From Sulfolobales archaeon (GTDB lineage: Archaea; Thermoproteota; Thermoprotei_A; Sulfolobales; Desulfurococcaceae), in contig JANXDZ010000001.1 of assembly GCA_025059075.1 (NCBI GenBank), positions 61,677 through 125,676 on the forward strand: a stretch of DNA of 64,000 bases, in the 5' to 3' direction. The notes under the pieces are model-generated. The model did no database searches and was not told the origin of the DNA. It saw nothing but the letters and a program-made list of their open reading frames with translations. This document shows positions 17,698-27,007 of the stretch, one piece after another (the stretch's first letter is position 1; each line of letters opens with the position of its first letter). The position numbers were made by a program, and so were the translations under genes.

Positions 17698-17897
17698 AGG
17701 TGGAGCTCTGGTGCATGAAATCCCTCGGGGCATTAACTCCGGGGAGTTTATCCTCATAGCTACTGGTATTGCGCTTGAGGATATGATGTAGTGTATCGCT
17801 ATCTACGTAGTTTTTGAGAGAAGTCTCTGATTAGATTGAAAAATGAAGGTTATTGAAAGGCTCCTTAAATCATTAAGCACCAGATTCCACCGGAGAG
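17698..17897 (+). other. 16S intron 14 (position 1391), 200 nt
   Basis: It interrupts TCCCTGCTCCTT/GCACACACCGCCC. It starts GGTGGA... and ends ...TTCCACCGGAG; TGGA pairs with TCCA. It is AT-richer than the exons and has no homing endonuclease frame. Confidence 0.88.
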
Positions 17898-17980
17898 GCA
17901 CACACCGCCCGTCGCTCCACCCAAGGGAGGAAGAAGTGAGGCGGGGTCTCTTCAGAGGTCTCGTCGAACTTCTTCCTCCT

Positions 17981-18039
<59 letters not shown>

Positions 18040-18075
18040 GGCGGCCCCTGTGTGAGTAGCCCTAGGAGTTGAGTT

Positions 18076-18102
18076 ATAGAGCATGTATATACGTTGCCCA
18101 AC
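18076..18102 (+). other. 3' strand of the 16S processing stem
   Basis: Complementary to 15651-15677; together they enclose the 16S gene. Confidence 0.8.
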
Positions 18103-18184
18103 TCATCCGCCAATGCAGCACGGGATGCTCTCCCACATCCTGTGCGTAGGGCGCTAGTGGGGGCTACATACTCTCCACAGTGAG

Positions 18185-18218
18185 CGCCGTATAGTAGGAG
18201 TGTAAAGCGTGCTCCACT
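18185..18218 (+). other. 5' strand of the 23S processing stem
   Basis: These 34 nt are complementary, with one or two G-U or mismatched positions, to 22452-22485 beyond the 23S gene. Confidence 0.82.
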
Positions 18219-18663
18219 CAGGAGCATAAATCAAGTACTTTAGGCTCTGCTCCTCCAGGCCTGCGGCATGGACGCCGCTCGGTGGATAGCTCGGCTCAGG
18301 CGCCGAAGAAGGGCGTGGCAAGCTGCGATAAGCCCGGGGTAGGCGCAGGCAGCCGTTGAACCCGGGATTCCCGAATGGGACTTCCTACTATGGGTGAATA
18401 ACCCATAGTGCTCGGGAAACCCTCAATAGGGGAGTACTGAGCGGGAACCCCCCGAACGGAAACATCTTAGTAGGGGGAGGAGGAGAAACCAACTGGGATC
18501 CCCTGAGTAGGGGCGACCGAAAGGGGGGGAGCCTAAACCAAACTCCTGCGGGATAACTGCAGGAGAATGTGGTGTTGGTGGGCTTCTAGCTGGGCTTAGA
18601 GCCCGGGGAGCCGACCTACAGTAGCTGAAGTGAGCTGGAATGCTCCGCCGTAGAGGGTGATAG

Positions 18664-18699
18664 ACTAGGAGTAGGGGTTTAACCCCACCCTAGGTCAAT
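18664..18699 (+). other. 23S intron 1, 36 nt
   Basis: It interrupts GAGGGTGATAG/CCCCGTAGGC. ACTAGG...CCTAGGT and GGGGTT/AACCCC form a stem. It is the only one found in domain I. Confidence 0.75.
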
Positions 18700-18806
18700 C
18701 CCCGTAGGCTAAACTGTAGGGGCTCCTGCTAGAAGCCCAGAGTACCACGGCTTGGTTTTGCCGTGGGAAGCTAGGGGCCACAGGCCTCTAAGGCTAAATA
18801 CGTCCT

Positions 18807-18857
<51 letters not shown>

Positions 18858-19558
18858 AAGGGGGGTGAAAAGAGCTTGAAACCGAGCGGCTATATACGGT
18901 GCAGCCCTAAAGGATTGAAGCTCCCTGAAGGAAACCGAGGCGACTCGGGAGTACGAAGGGAGTAGACTAGGGTTGCACCGTCCGTCTTGAAACACGGGCC
19001 GGGGAGTTCACGGCCGTGGCAAGCCTAAGGGGGCTAACCCCGAAGGCGTAGGGAAACCGACGTGCCTGCAGCTAGGCTACATAGCCTAGCGAGAGGCGGG
19101 GTCTGCCAGGGCCTGGAGTCACGGCCGTGAGGCCAGAAACCGGGCGATCTAGGCGGGGGCAGGGCGAAGCCGGGGGAAATCCCCGGTGGAGGCCCGAAGG
19201 GGTTCTGATGTGCAATTCGTTCCCATGACCTCCGCCTAGGGGCAAAAGACCAATCTAGCCCGGTGATAGCTGGTTCCCGCCGAAGTGGGTCTTAGCCCAG
19301 CCTCGCCTGAGGCTGGCTACGGGGTAGAGCTACGGATTGGGGATGCAGGAGCCGAAAGGCTCCGATCCCCTATCCAACTCCGAACCTGTAGCCGCCGTAG
19401 AAGGCGGGAGTGGGGCTCTCGGGGTAAGCCTGAGAGCCGATGGGGGAACAACCCTGACCGGGGTTAAGGCCCCTAAGTGCCGGCTAAGTGCCAATCCCAA
19501 AGGGCGTCCTCGGCCTTAGACAGCGGGGAGGTGGGCCTAACAGCAGCCATCCTCTAAA

Positions 19559-19594
19559 AGCGGAATCCCTAATAATAGGGAGCCGCTGGAGATG
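19559..19594 (+). other. 23S intron 2, 36 nt
   Basis: It interrupts CCATCCTCTAAA/GAGTGCGTAA. AGCGG...CCGCT and TCCCTA/TAGGGA pair. Confidence 0.85.
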
Positions 19595-19604
19595 GAGTGC
19601 GTAA

Positions 19605-19653
19605 GCCACCTACCTCTCCGTAAAACTGCTTAAAGAGAGGCGTGGCCGCAAAA
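19605..19653 (+). other. 23S intron 3, 49 nt
   Basis: It follows a 10-nt exon (19595-19604) and interrupts GTGCGTAA/CAGCTCACC. GCCAC..CCTCTC pairs with GAGAGGCGTGGC. Confidence 0.85.
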
Positions 19654-20203
19654 CAGCTCACCCGCCGAGGCCGAGGGCCCCGAAGATTGGTCGGGGCTAA
19701 AGCCGGCCGCCGAGACCCCGGGGCACAGCTCTTGTGGAGCTGTGATCCGGTAGGCGGGCATCGGGGTGGGGCAGAAGGCGGGCCGTGAGGTCCGCTGGAC
19801 CCGCTCCGAGCGTAGATCCCGGCGGCAGTAACAGCGAAGAGGGGTGAGAATCCCCTCCGCCAGAAAGGACCAGGGTTCCTCCGCAACGGTCGTCGGCGGA
19901 GGGTTAGCCGGTCCTAACCCAGGCCGTAACACGAGCCTGGGGAAAGGGAAACGGGTTAATACTCCCGTGCCGCGGGGGTAGGTGCGGTAACGCAAGCCCA
20001 GCCTCCGACGCCTCCAGGTAGGTGGACTGAGGGCCCCTGGATAGGGGTGACTCAGCTAACTAGCCGAAGGCCCTGGAGAACCGTAATGGTGAGAAGGGGC
20101 TGAAGGCAGGAATGGGGGGCCGTTAGGCCTCTTCCACTGATCCTGGGGGCCCTTGAAAAGGGGGCTGGGAGCGATCCCCCGCGTCCGTACCGAGAACCGA
20201 CAC

Positions 20204-20247
20204 ATCAGTAGATCTCCACTAATGCTAGTGGAGACTACTGAGTCGAA
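20204..20247 (+). other. 23S intron 4, 44 nt
   Basis: It interrupts GAACCGACAC/AGGTGCTCCTGGG. CAGTAG..CTCCACTA pairs with TAGTGGAG..CTACTG. Confidence 0.85.
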
Positions 20248-20298
20248 AGGTGCTCCTGGGTGAGAAGCCCAAGGCGTCTGGGGTTAACTCGGGCCAGG

Positions 20299-20353
20299 AG
20301 GAGGAGGGTTTATACATGACTGTAAGTCACCCACCCTCCCTTCCCCCGAAAGG
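20299..20353 (+). other. 23S intron 5, 55 nt
   Basis: It interrupts CTCGGGCCAGG/GAACTCGGCAAATTAG. GGAGGAGGGT faces ACCCTCCCTTCC. Confidence 0.83.
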
Positions 20354-20462
20354 GAACTCGGCAAATTAGCCTCGTAACTTCGGGAGAAGAGGTGCCTGCG
20401 GATCTAGGCATAAACCTGGATCCGCAGGTCGCAGTGCCTAGGGGGACCCGACTGTTTAATAA

Positions 20463-20513
20463 ACGAGTTAGTGTACCGCAACTCAATGCATAGCGGTGCA
20501 CTACTCGGTTAAG
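20463..20513 (+). other. 23S intron 6, 51 nt
   Basis: It interrupts GACTGTTTAATAA/AAACATAGCTCC. CGAGTTAGTG...CACTACTCG forms the stem. Confidence 0.87.
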
Positions 20514-20539
20514 AAACATAGCTCCCCGCTAGCCCGAAA

Positions 20540-20584
20540 AGGTGAGTAAGTCTAAAACTTGTTAGTTTACCTCACCTCGGGAGA
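20540..20584 (+). other. 23S intron 7, 45 nt
   Basis: It interrupts GCTAGCCCGAAA/GGGTTTGTACGG. AGGTGAG pairs with CTCACCT and GTAA with TTAC. Confidence 0.86.
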
Positions 20585-20687
20585 GGGTTTGTACGGGGGG
20601 TGAATCCTGGCCACTGGCGGTCCGTGAACCCGGGGTTCAACCCGGTGAAGCGCCGCTGAAGGCCGGGAGTAACTCTGACTCTCTTAA

Positions 20688-20720
20688 CGAGAGGATCCTG
20701 CTAGGATCTCTCGGGGGAAA
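20688..20720 (+). other. 23S intron 8, 33 nt
   Basis: It interrupts GACTCTCTTAA/GGTAGCCAAATG, the highly conserved site just after helix 69. CGAGAGGATCC pairs with GGATCTCTCG. Confidence 0.88.
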
Positions 20721-20745
20721 GGTAGCCAAATGCCTTGCCGGGTAA

Positions 20746-20779
20746 GGCACAGGCCTTATTTAAGCCTGTGCTCTCGAGA
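20746..20779 (+). other. 23S intron 9, 34 nt
   Basis: It interrupts TTGCCGGGTAA/GTTCCGGCGCGC, only 25 nt after intron 8. GCACAGGC pairs with GCCTGTGC. Confidence 0.88.
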
Positions 20780-20897
20780 GTTCCGGCGCGCATGAATGGA
20801 TCAACGAGGTCCCCACTGTCCTGGCCTGGGGCCCCGTGAATACACGGAGCCGGTGCACAGGCCGGCGACCTCCCGTAGGGCGATAAGTCCCCGTGGA

Positions 20898-21188
20898 TGG
20901 AGGGAAGTAGGGCTTTAAACTCTATACTTGGCTTGAGCTAATTGATGTAAGTCCGCTAGATAAAATAATGTAAATCGAATCATGCTCTCTTTGATTATTT
21001 AAAAGTGTTTTCAAGCTCTACCTCTCACTAGGATTTTTGATAAGTGAATAATTAATGGTGATCCACTTTCTTAATTTAAGTGAGCTGAGTAGAAGTCCCT
21101 ACATACAAGAAGTATTAAGAGTTAAGTAGTGTAGTGAACTTGACGTTAAGCCATAAATTAGGCACTTCCCTACTTCCTCCAGCGGAGA
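20898..21188 (+). other. 23S intron 10, 291 nt
   Basis: It interrupts AAGTCCCCGTGGA/GCTTTACCGCAGCC near E. coli 2070. The ends pair (GGAGGGAAGTAGGG with CCCTACTTCCTCC). The interior is AT-rich with many stops; I see no LAGLIDADG frame, so it may be a decayed mobile intron. Confidence 0.9.
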
Positions 21189-21543
21189 GCTTTACCGCAG
21201 CCTGACGTTGACTTCTGGGCAGCGGTGCGTAGCGTAGGTGGGAGGCTGTGAACTCCTGCTTCCGGGTGGGAGTAAGCCGTCAATGAAACACCACCCATCG
21301 CTGCCTGGAAGCCTAACCTCCAGGTGATCTGGAGGAACAGCGTCAGGTGGGCGGTTCGGCTGGGGCGGCACGCCTGCAAAAAGATAACACAGGCGCCCAA
21401 AGGTCAGCTCAGGGGGGTCAGAGATCCCCCGTAGAGTGCAAGGGCAAAAGCTGGCCTGACCAGACCCCTAAAAGCAGGGGGTCTGGCTGGGAAACCACGG
21501 CCTAGCGAACGCTCGTGTCCCCACCTGTGGGGGCCGGGCATGA

Positions 21544-21611
<68 letters not shown>

Positions 21612-21649
21612 ACATCGATGTCGGCTCTTCCCATCCTGGAGGTGCAGCA

Positions 21650-21690
21650 AGGAATGGGTGTGCTTTCACAATGAATACCCACCCCTGTAA
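21650..21690 (+). other. 23S intron 11 (about position 2534), 41 nt
   Basis: It interrupts CTGGAGGTGCAGCA/GCCTCCAAGGG. GGGTGTG faces an ACCCACCCC-type 3' side. Confidence 0.85.
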
Positions 21691-21708
21691 GCCTCCAAGG
21701 GTGGGGCT

Positions 21709-21789
21709 AGGTGGGTTTGGAGCTGTTGTTTAAAGATTATAAACTTTACACTTAATTCACATACCCTATAGTTCCAACCCACCCCCCAA
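21709..21789 (+). other. 23S intron 12 (position 2552, A-loop), 81 nt
   Basis: It interrupts AAGGGTGGGGCT/GCCCGCCCATTAAAGG between the bases equivalent to U2552 and G2553. GGTGGGTTTGGA pairs with TCCAACCCACC. Confidence 0.88.
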
Positions 21790-21792
21790 GCC

Positions 21793-21827
<35 letters not shown>

Positions 21828-21933
21828 GCCGGAAAGGTAGGAATGTATTTGTAAAGATATCTTAAACTTACATCAATAGCATAGATCTCAAACAACCCTT
21901 GATGCTTGTCTCCTACCTCCCGGCGGAACACAC
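21828..21933 (+). other. 23S intron 13 (about position 2590), 106 nt
   Basis: It interrupts GCTGGGTTTAGAC/CGTCGTGAG, six nucleotides after the base equivalent to U2585. GCCGG..AGGTAGGA pairs with TCCTACCT..CCGGC. Confidence 0.88.
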
Positions 21934-21946
21934 CGTCGTGAGACAG

Positions 21947-22037
21947 AGGAGTTGCTGAGGGCTGGTTTACCGGTTTAATAAATGAGGAGTTATTTCTAAC
22001 TCATATTCACCTAGCCCTCAGCACTCTTCCTCAAAAG
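21947..22037 (+). other. 23S intron 14 (about position 2603), 91 nt
   Basis: It follows a 13-nt exon (21934-21946) and interrupts GTGAGACAG/GTCGGACTC next to the base equivalent to A2602. GAGGAGT..CTGAGGGCT pairs with AGCCCTCAG..ACTCTTCCTC. Confidence 0.88.
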
Positions 22038-22079
22038 GTCGGACTCTACCCACGGGAGGTGCAGGCCGCCTGAGGGGAA

Positions 22080-22130
22080 AGTCTGGAGAGCCTTGAAAAC
22101 CGACTTTACAGCAAGGCCTCCGACCCCTAA
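22080..22130 (+). other. 23S intron 15, 51 nt
   Basis: It interrupts GCCTGAGGGGAA/GGTGCCCTCAGTACGAG, just before the sarcin-ricin loop. GTCTGGAGAGCCTTG faces CAAGGCCTCCGAC. Confidence 0.85.
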
Positions 22131-22451
22131 GGTGCCCTCAGTACGAGAGGAACAGGGCGCCGCGGCCTATAGTGTACCGGTTGTCCGGTTGGGCAAAGCC
22201 GGGCAGCCACGCCGTAGGGGGTAAGCGCTGAAGGCATCTAAGCGCGAACCCCTCCCCGAAAAGAGGCGGCCAACTCCACCTGGGGAAACCTAGGTGGAGG
22301 GAGGGCTCCCGTATAAGACGGGGTTGATGGAGTGGGGGTGTAAGCCTCAAGGGGGTTTCCCCCGAGGGGTTCAGCCTGCCACTCCCAATCGCCCGACGCC
22401 GCTGTCTATAGCCTGGAGGCTCAGGGCCTGAGTACTTGAGTGCTCTTCTAA

Positions 22452-22485
22452 AGTGGAGCATGCTTTACACTCCTACTATACGGCG
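22452..22485 (+). other. 3' strand of the 23S processing stem
   Basis: Complementary to 18185-18218; together they enclose the 23S gene. Confidence 0.82.
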
Positions 22486-22519
22486 TAAGTAGTTTGTTAG
22501 TGAATAGAGAATAGATTCA

Positions 22520-23563
22520 CTAGGTATGAGTCCCTAAGCTCTCTCTTGAGCCTAAACTTAGGCTAGCTGTAGGAAGCTCGTGGCCGCAGTGGATACAGTA
22601 CTTAGCGCCTGGCACACTCTCTCCACCACACATAGGGCAATACCTTACTTCACTGACATTGGGCATAAGCCTTTTGGATTCAAAGATCCTTCTATAGCTA
22701 TCCTTCAAGTCCTCTAGAGTTAAGTGGACGTAGGCTTCAGTAGTCTTTAAGTCGCTGTGACCCATTAGCCTACGCAGAGAGAATACATCCAGCCCCTTCT
22801 TCAGAGCTAAGGTAGCGAAAGTGTGCCTAAGGACGTGGGGCCTAACAACCCTTGGATCAAGACCTGCTCTAGACGCTATCTTCTTTACCCTCTTGTAGAG
22901 ACCGCTGTAGCTTAAAGGAATAACTCTATCCATAGGTTTAAGCTTCCTTAACTCACTCCACTTCTTCAATAATTCAAGGACTTCCTCTGTAACTAAGACT
23001 TTCCTAATTTTACCATACTTAGCTTCTCTAACAGTGACTTCACCTGACTCAAAATCTATGTCACTAAGCCTTAGGCCCACCAGCTCCCTACTCCTCAAGC
23101 CTGCTTCAAGCATTAGCTTTAAAACTATGAGGTCCAATAAGTCTACTGAAGCATTTAAAAGCCGGCTTACATCGCTTTCACTAAGTACATCCACTTTCCT
23201 CGGAGGCTTCTTCACTGAAGCAACCTTTAAGTCTATTCCAAGCCACTCAAAGAACCTCCTAATGAAGATGCTGTAATAGTGTAGAGTTGTAGCCCAAGAA
23301 GCCCTATCCCCACTCCTAGACTTAGGGAACCCTTTCCTAAGCCTCTCAATCCTCCACTTATTTAAGTCGCTGAGCGTAATGCTCAACAGATCTCTACTGC
23401 CCACGAAGTTGAGGAAATCCACTATAGCAGCCCTATAGGCTTTAACAGTGCTATCGCTTGCGCCACTAGCTACAAGAGCTGAAAGAAACTCTTCCAATAC
23501 TTCGTAACAACTCCTACTCAATAAATCGCTAGACGGCTTACTTAACTGCACTCTATTAGGCAC
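22520..23563 (-). CDS. xerA: XerA-type tyrosine recombinase with a C-terminal zinc ribbon
   Basis: 347 residues. The SAM-like core-binding domain covers ~15-110 and the catalytic domain ~125-295. Catalytic residues are visible: R157 (GLRSREL), the lysine in AKYGKIRK, H243 and R246 (HVLRHTFA), H269 (MGHSDLKTT) and nucleophile Y278 (AYVHLT). A treble-clef-like zinc ribbon follows (C309, C312, C323, C326). XerA resolves chromosome dimers at dif; the length up to ~295 fits the archaeal family. The GTG start follows GGGGGCG. It lies directly after the rRNA operon in opposite orientation. A mobile-element integrase is the alternative. Confidence 0.85.
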   Translation of the reverse strand: MPNRVQLSKPSSDLLSRSCYEVLEEFLSALVASGASDSTVKAYRAAIVDFLNFVGSRDLLSITLSDLNKWRIERLRKGFPKSRSGDRASWATTLHYYSIFIRRFFEWLGIDLKVASVKKPPRKVDVLSESDVSRLLNASVDLLDLIVLKLMLEAGLRSRELVGLRLSDIDFESGEVTVREAKYGKIRKVLVTEEVLELLKKWSELRKLKPMDRVIPLSYSGLYKRVKKIASRAGLDPRVVRPHVLRHTFATLALKKGLDVFSLRRLMGHSDLKTTEAYVHLTLEDLKDSYRRIFESKRLMPNVSEVRYCPMCGGESVPGAKYCIHCGHELPTASLSLGSRESLGTHT

Positions 23564-23737
23564 AACGCCCCCTAAGTAGAATCCCAGTCCTCGACTTTTA
23601 ATGCGTGCCCCACTTCAATTAAACTGACCTCCCCCGCCATAGAGGAATGAGGCTTCAAGTTGTTGCAAAGGTCGTTGACTCAGGGGATTAATATAGCGAG
23701 GCTTTAGTATATAATTAGTGTTTGAGGGAGGGGCTTT

Positions 23738-24238
23738 TTGACTAAAGCCATTGCTGCTAGCTCAGCTGAATTAAGGGGGATTAATATCGCCTTGGCAGTA
23801 GATTTAGCTCAAACCATTGGCGTTTCAATAGGGGACTACGTGTTAATTACAACTAGTAGTGGAGTTAAAGCTCCTGGAGTAGTGTCAAAAGCAGTTAGTT
23901 CACGTAACGTATGCTTACTCAGCAATGAATTAATTGAGGCACTTGGCTTAAGCGAAGTAGGCATAGTTGAAGTCACTAAGCCTCAAGTAGAGTACGCTAA
24001 AAGGATCTATGTAGAGATCTTCGAAGAGAGCCAGGTTAGCTTAAAGAACTTGAGGACGCATCTATACGACATACCGTTGTTAAATAAGACTAGGGTACTA
24101 TTACTAGTAGGTGGAGAGAAGTTAAGCGCCATGATCACTATTGACTTAGGTGAGGAGGGTAAAATCTATAAGATCGATGGATCTACAGAAATAAGCATTA
24201 TAGCGATCAATGGCAGTATTAAGGGTGGAGAAACATAA
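23738..24238 (+). CDS. Small protein resembling a stand-alone Cdc48/VAT N-terminal double-psi beta-barrel
   Basis: 166 residues from TTG 23738 with GAGGGAGGGG immediately upstream and TATA-like ATTAATATA and GTATATAA further up. Residues ~8-80 read like the double-psi barrel of Cdc48/VAT N domains (an IGVSIGDYVLI strand pair and GLSEVGIVEV repeat), followed by a second small domain. No AAA module is attached. Such barrels bind substrates or cofactors, but without the ATPase its job is unclear. The fold call is from pattern only. Confidence 0.6.
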   Translation: MTKAIAASSAELRGINIALAVDLAQTIGVSIGDYVLITTSSGVKAPGVVSKAVSSRNVCLLSNELIEALGLSEVGIVEVTKPQVEYAKRIYVEIFEESQVSLKNLRTHLYDIPLLNKTRVLLLVGGEKLSAMITIDLGEEGKIYKIDGSTEISIIAINGSIKGGET

Positions 24239-24323
24239 GTTATGTAATATAATGGGCTTATGGATTAGTGAGCGCTAAACAACTTGAGGTACGTGGACTT
24301 AAAGGATCTTTAACTACTATGAG

Positions 24324-25046
24324 TTAGAACTCCTTTATACGCATAAGTTCCTCAACGATCTTCTTAAATGCTTTCCTCAAGTGAATGTTTACTGTAACTT
24401 TCGATAAGTTCATCGATGTCCCTATGATCTCTTGGCTCACTCTCCTAGGGTAGTCAAAGTATCCATATTCATAAGCTAGTTGAAGTACTTTTAGCTCTGT
24501 ATCAGTAAGTTTTTCAAATATTATACTTAACATAGTTCTACTTAATAGGATGTGGCTTATGTGGTTTAACCTATCTATCCATCTGTACGACACATACTTT
24601 TCTCCATAGTACTTAAGCACTTTTTCAATGTAATTCTCTAAGTCTACTCGCTTACCTAAAGCTATGTACTTCCTGCAGCCTCTATCAAAGATGTATGGTG
24701 AAAGAATAGCTACATTGCTATCTTCAGCTATCTTGAAGAATTCACACTTAGACTTAACTGCTATAATGTAATGCAGTCCTCTATCCTCCCAATGACTTAT
24801 TCTCCTTATCTTACTTCTAGTAAGATACTTCTCATCACTAAGTATTGAAGCAATGCACTTATCGATGTCTCTGCCATAAGAATACGCAAAAACCATGTAG
24901 CTCTCTACGCTAGGTACATGAACTACCTCCAAGCTTATTTGAGATGACGATAGTTCACTTAATTTAGAGAAAAAACTATCCCTAGATCTTTTAACTATAA
25001 ACTCAGCTAAAGAACTTTCCCCCGGCAGCACAAGTCTTTCCTTCAT
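24324..25046 (-). CDS. Transcriptional regulator with C-terminal HTH_10 (bacterio-opsin activator type) domain
   Basis: About 240 residues. The last 60 residues (LTDTELKVLQLAYEYGYFDYPRR... then SKVTVNIHLRKA) are the HTH_10 signature, a winged-helix-like DNA-binding domain typical of archaeal regulators. The N-terminal part is an uncharacterised sensor-like region with several cysteines. I prefer ATG 25046 since GGTGGG lies upstream and the extension to 25136 would add an unlikely hydrophobic N-terminus. It is divergent from the amidohydrolase at 25351, which it might control. Confidence 0.8.
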   Translation of the reverse strand: MKERLVLPGESSLAEFIVKRSRDSFFSKLSELSSSQISLEVVHVPSVESYMVFAYSYGRDIDKCIASILSDEKYLTRSKIRRISHWEDRGLHYIIAVKSKCEFFKIAEDSNVAILSPYIFDRGCRKYIALGKRVDLENYIEKVLKYYGEKYVSYRWIDRLNHISHILLSRTMLSIIFEKLTDTELKVLQLAYEYGYFDYPRRVSQEIIGTSMNLSKVTVNIHLRKAFKKIVEELMRIKEF

Positions 25047-25350
25047 TGAATATACCCACCAGTTAAGCACTGAGAATATAGTGTTGGTAAACAGCAATAT
25101 ATAAGGTACGGTTCTCCATACAGCGTAAATACGCATCTATCTATAAAAGCAAATAATGCTGGCCTCAACACCCACTTGATCTCTCTCCATTCTACTATAG
25201 CTCAAGAACCCCGGGGGATTAGTGGCGATGTTGGCCTTCGAGTATTTTCAACCTAGAGTCCGAAAGCTCCTTGTCAAACATTAATAAGTCATAAGCTGAT
25301 CACCAGTTATTTAAATAGCGCCCCGTGATCGATATTAAGTAGGTGGTTGA

Positions 25351-26934
25351 TTGCTCACTGGACTCGTAAATGGAGTCATATACGTGTCCTTTAAGCCTCT
25401 TAGAAAAGTTGAAGCTCTGCTTATTGCTAATGGAAGAGTCATCTATGCTGGAGACAGGGAAATAGTTGAAGCAGCCATCAATATGCTTAGAGGCGAACTA
25501 CTCGATCTCTGTGGAAGAGTCGTTCTCCCAGGTTTCATAGACTCCCACGTGCACCTTGATGAGCTCGGCATGTATTTAAACACACTCGATCTACGTGGTG
25601 TAAGAAGCATAGCTGAGTTGAAGGAGAAATTGAGAAGACACGCTGAAAGGAAGGGGGCTACGTGGATACTTGGGCATGGATGGGATCAGGAGTTGTTTGA
25701 GGAGAAAAGGTGGCCGACAAGATGGGATCTCGACGAGGTCGTCGGGGATAGGCCAGTAATACTCACAAGAGTTTGCTTACATGCAGCTGTATTAAACACG
25801 AAGGCTATGGAGTTAACGGGGCTATTGAACACAGAGTCACTTAATGTAGTGAGAGATGAACGCGGCGTCCCCACAGGAATTGTAAAGGAAGAGGCTTTCG
25901 ATAACGCTAGGGAGAGATTCAAGGAAACTCTAGCGGAGAGCGATTATGAGAAATTCATTGAGGATGCCGCTCGCTATACAGCATCGCAAGGCGTCACTAC
26001 AGTTGGATTCGTAAGCTGTGATGAAAGATCGCTGAAAGCATTAAGCAAGCTGAAGGAGGAGGGGAGGCTCCCAATTAGGGTAAGGGTTTACTTAAGCCCT
26101 GGGAGACAAGTATACGGCAGATGGGAAATGCTGGAGAATCTTAAGAGGCTTGGCGTAAGAAGGGGCTTTGGCGACGATGTACTTAAAATAATGGGGATTA
26201 AGATAGTTGCTGATGGAAGCCTTGGAGCTAGAACAGCATGGCTTACAAAACCATACTCAGACGATCCATCGACAAGCGGTTATCCAAGCATTAGTGAAGA
26301 AACCCTTGAGTCTATAGTTAAGGAAGCTCACGAGGCCGGACTACAGGTGGCAATACATGGGATCGGGGATAAAGCCATAGACATGATCCTTAGCGTATTC
26401 AGGAGGCTTAGAGATGTAAAACATAGGAGGCATAGAATAGAGCATGCCTCTGTTCTGCGAGAAAACCAAGTTGAAGAAATGTCCAAGCTGGGCATTACTG
26501 CCTCAGTGCAACCGCACTTCATAATAACGGATTGGTGGGCTGAAAAAAGGCTTGGAAAGGAGAGAGTGCGCTGGCTCTATTCATTTAAAACAATGATGGA
26601 GAGAGGAGTTGTAATAGGGCTTGGGACAGATAGTCCCGTTGAGCCTCTTAACCCATGGGAGACGGTATACGCTGCCGTTACTAGGGGAAGATATGAAGGC
26701 ATCTCATACTATGAGAGTACAACTAAAGAGAGCTTAACATTAGAGGAAGCCCTCCAAGCATATACTTGGGGCTCAGCATACATAATGTTTGATGAGGATC
26801 TTGCAAGTCTTGTGGAGGGTAAGCTGGCGGACTTCATAATAATTAATAAAGACCCGTTTACAATTGAAGAGAAAGAGTTGAAAAACATAAGGATCCTTGA
26901 GACATACGTCGGTGGAAGACGTGTCTGGCCTTAG
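25351..26934 (+). CDS. YtcJ-like metal-dependent amidohydrolase
   Basis: 527 residues of the Amidohydro_3 family. Landmarks are PGFIDSHVHLDELG (first two metal histidines), the long lid region with GHGWDQELFE, KIVADGSLGARTAWL, AIHGIGDKAID, RIEHASVL and GLGTDSPVEPLNPW, then a C-terminal sandwich ending GKLADFIIINKDP. Family members cleave N-formyl or other amides and related compounds; the substrate is not predictable. TTG start with AGGTGG 4 nt upstream. Codon choice appears somewhat richer in C and G at third positions than its neighbours, so acquisition by transfer is possible. Confidence 0.87.
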   Translation: MLTGLVNGVIYVSFKPLRKVEALLIANGRVIYAGDREIVEAAINMLRGELLDLCGRVVLPGFIDSHVHLDELGMYLNTLDLRGVRSIAELKEKLRRHAERKGATWILGHGWDQELFEEKRWPTRWDLDEVVGDRPVILTRVCLHAAVLNTKAMELTGLLNTESLNVVRDERGVPTGIVKEEAFDNARERFKETLAESDYEKFIEDAARYTASQGVTTVGFVSCDERSLKALSKLKEEGRLPIRVRVYLSPGRQVYGRWEMLENLKRLGVRRGFGDDVLKIMGIKIVADGSLGARTAWLTKPYSDDPSTSGYPSISEETLESIVKEAHEAGLQVAIHGIGDKAIDMILSVFRRLRDVKHRRHRIEHASVLRENQVEEMSKLGITASVQPHFIITDWWAEKRLGKERVRWLYSFKTMMERGVVIGLGTDSPVEPLNPWETVYAAVTRGRYEGISYYESTTKESLTLEEALQAYTWGSAYIMFDEDLASLVEGKLADFIIINKDPFTIEEKELKNIRILETYVGGRRVWP

Positions 26935-27007
26935 CAAAGGATCAATCTTTCACCGAGATCAATACTCCTATATTAAATTAACGAATAAATAACCTCGCTT
27001 ACTTGAA

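Noticed and set aside
20898..21188. Possible LAGLIDADG gene in the longest 23S intron
   Set aside because: Stops in every frame and too short for even a single-motif enzyme.
23685..23716. Imperfect inverted repeat upstream of 23738, considered as a dif site for XerA
   Set aside because: The arms are AT-rich and double as TATA elements; dif is usually elsewhere on the chromosome and the match is too poor.
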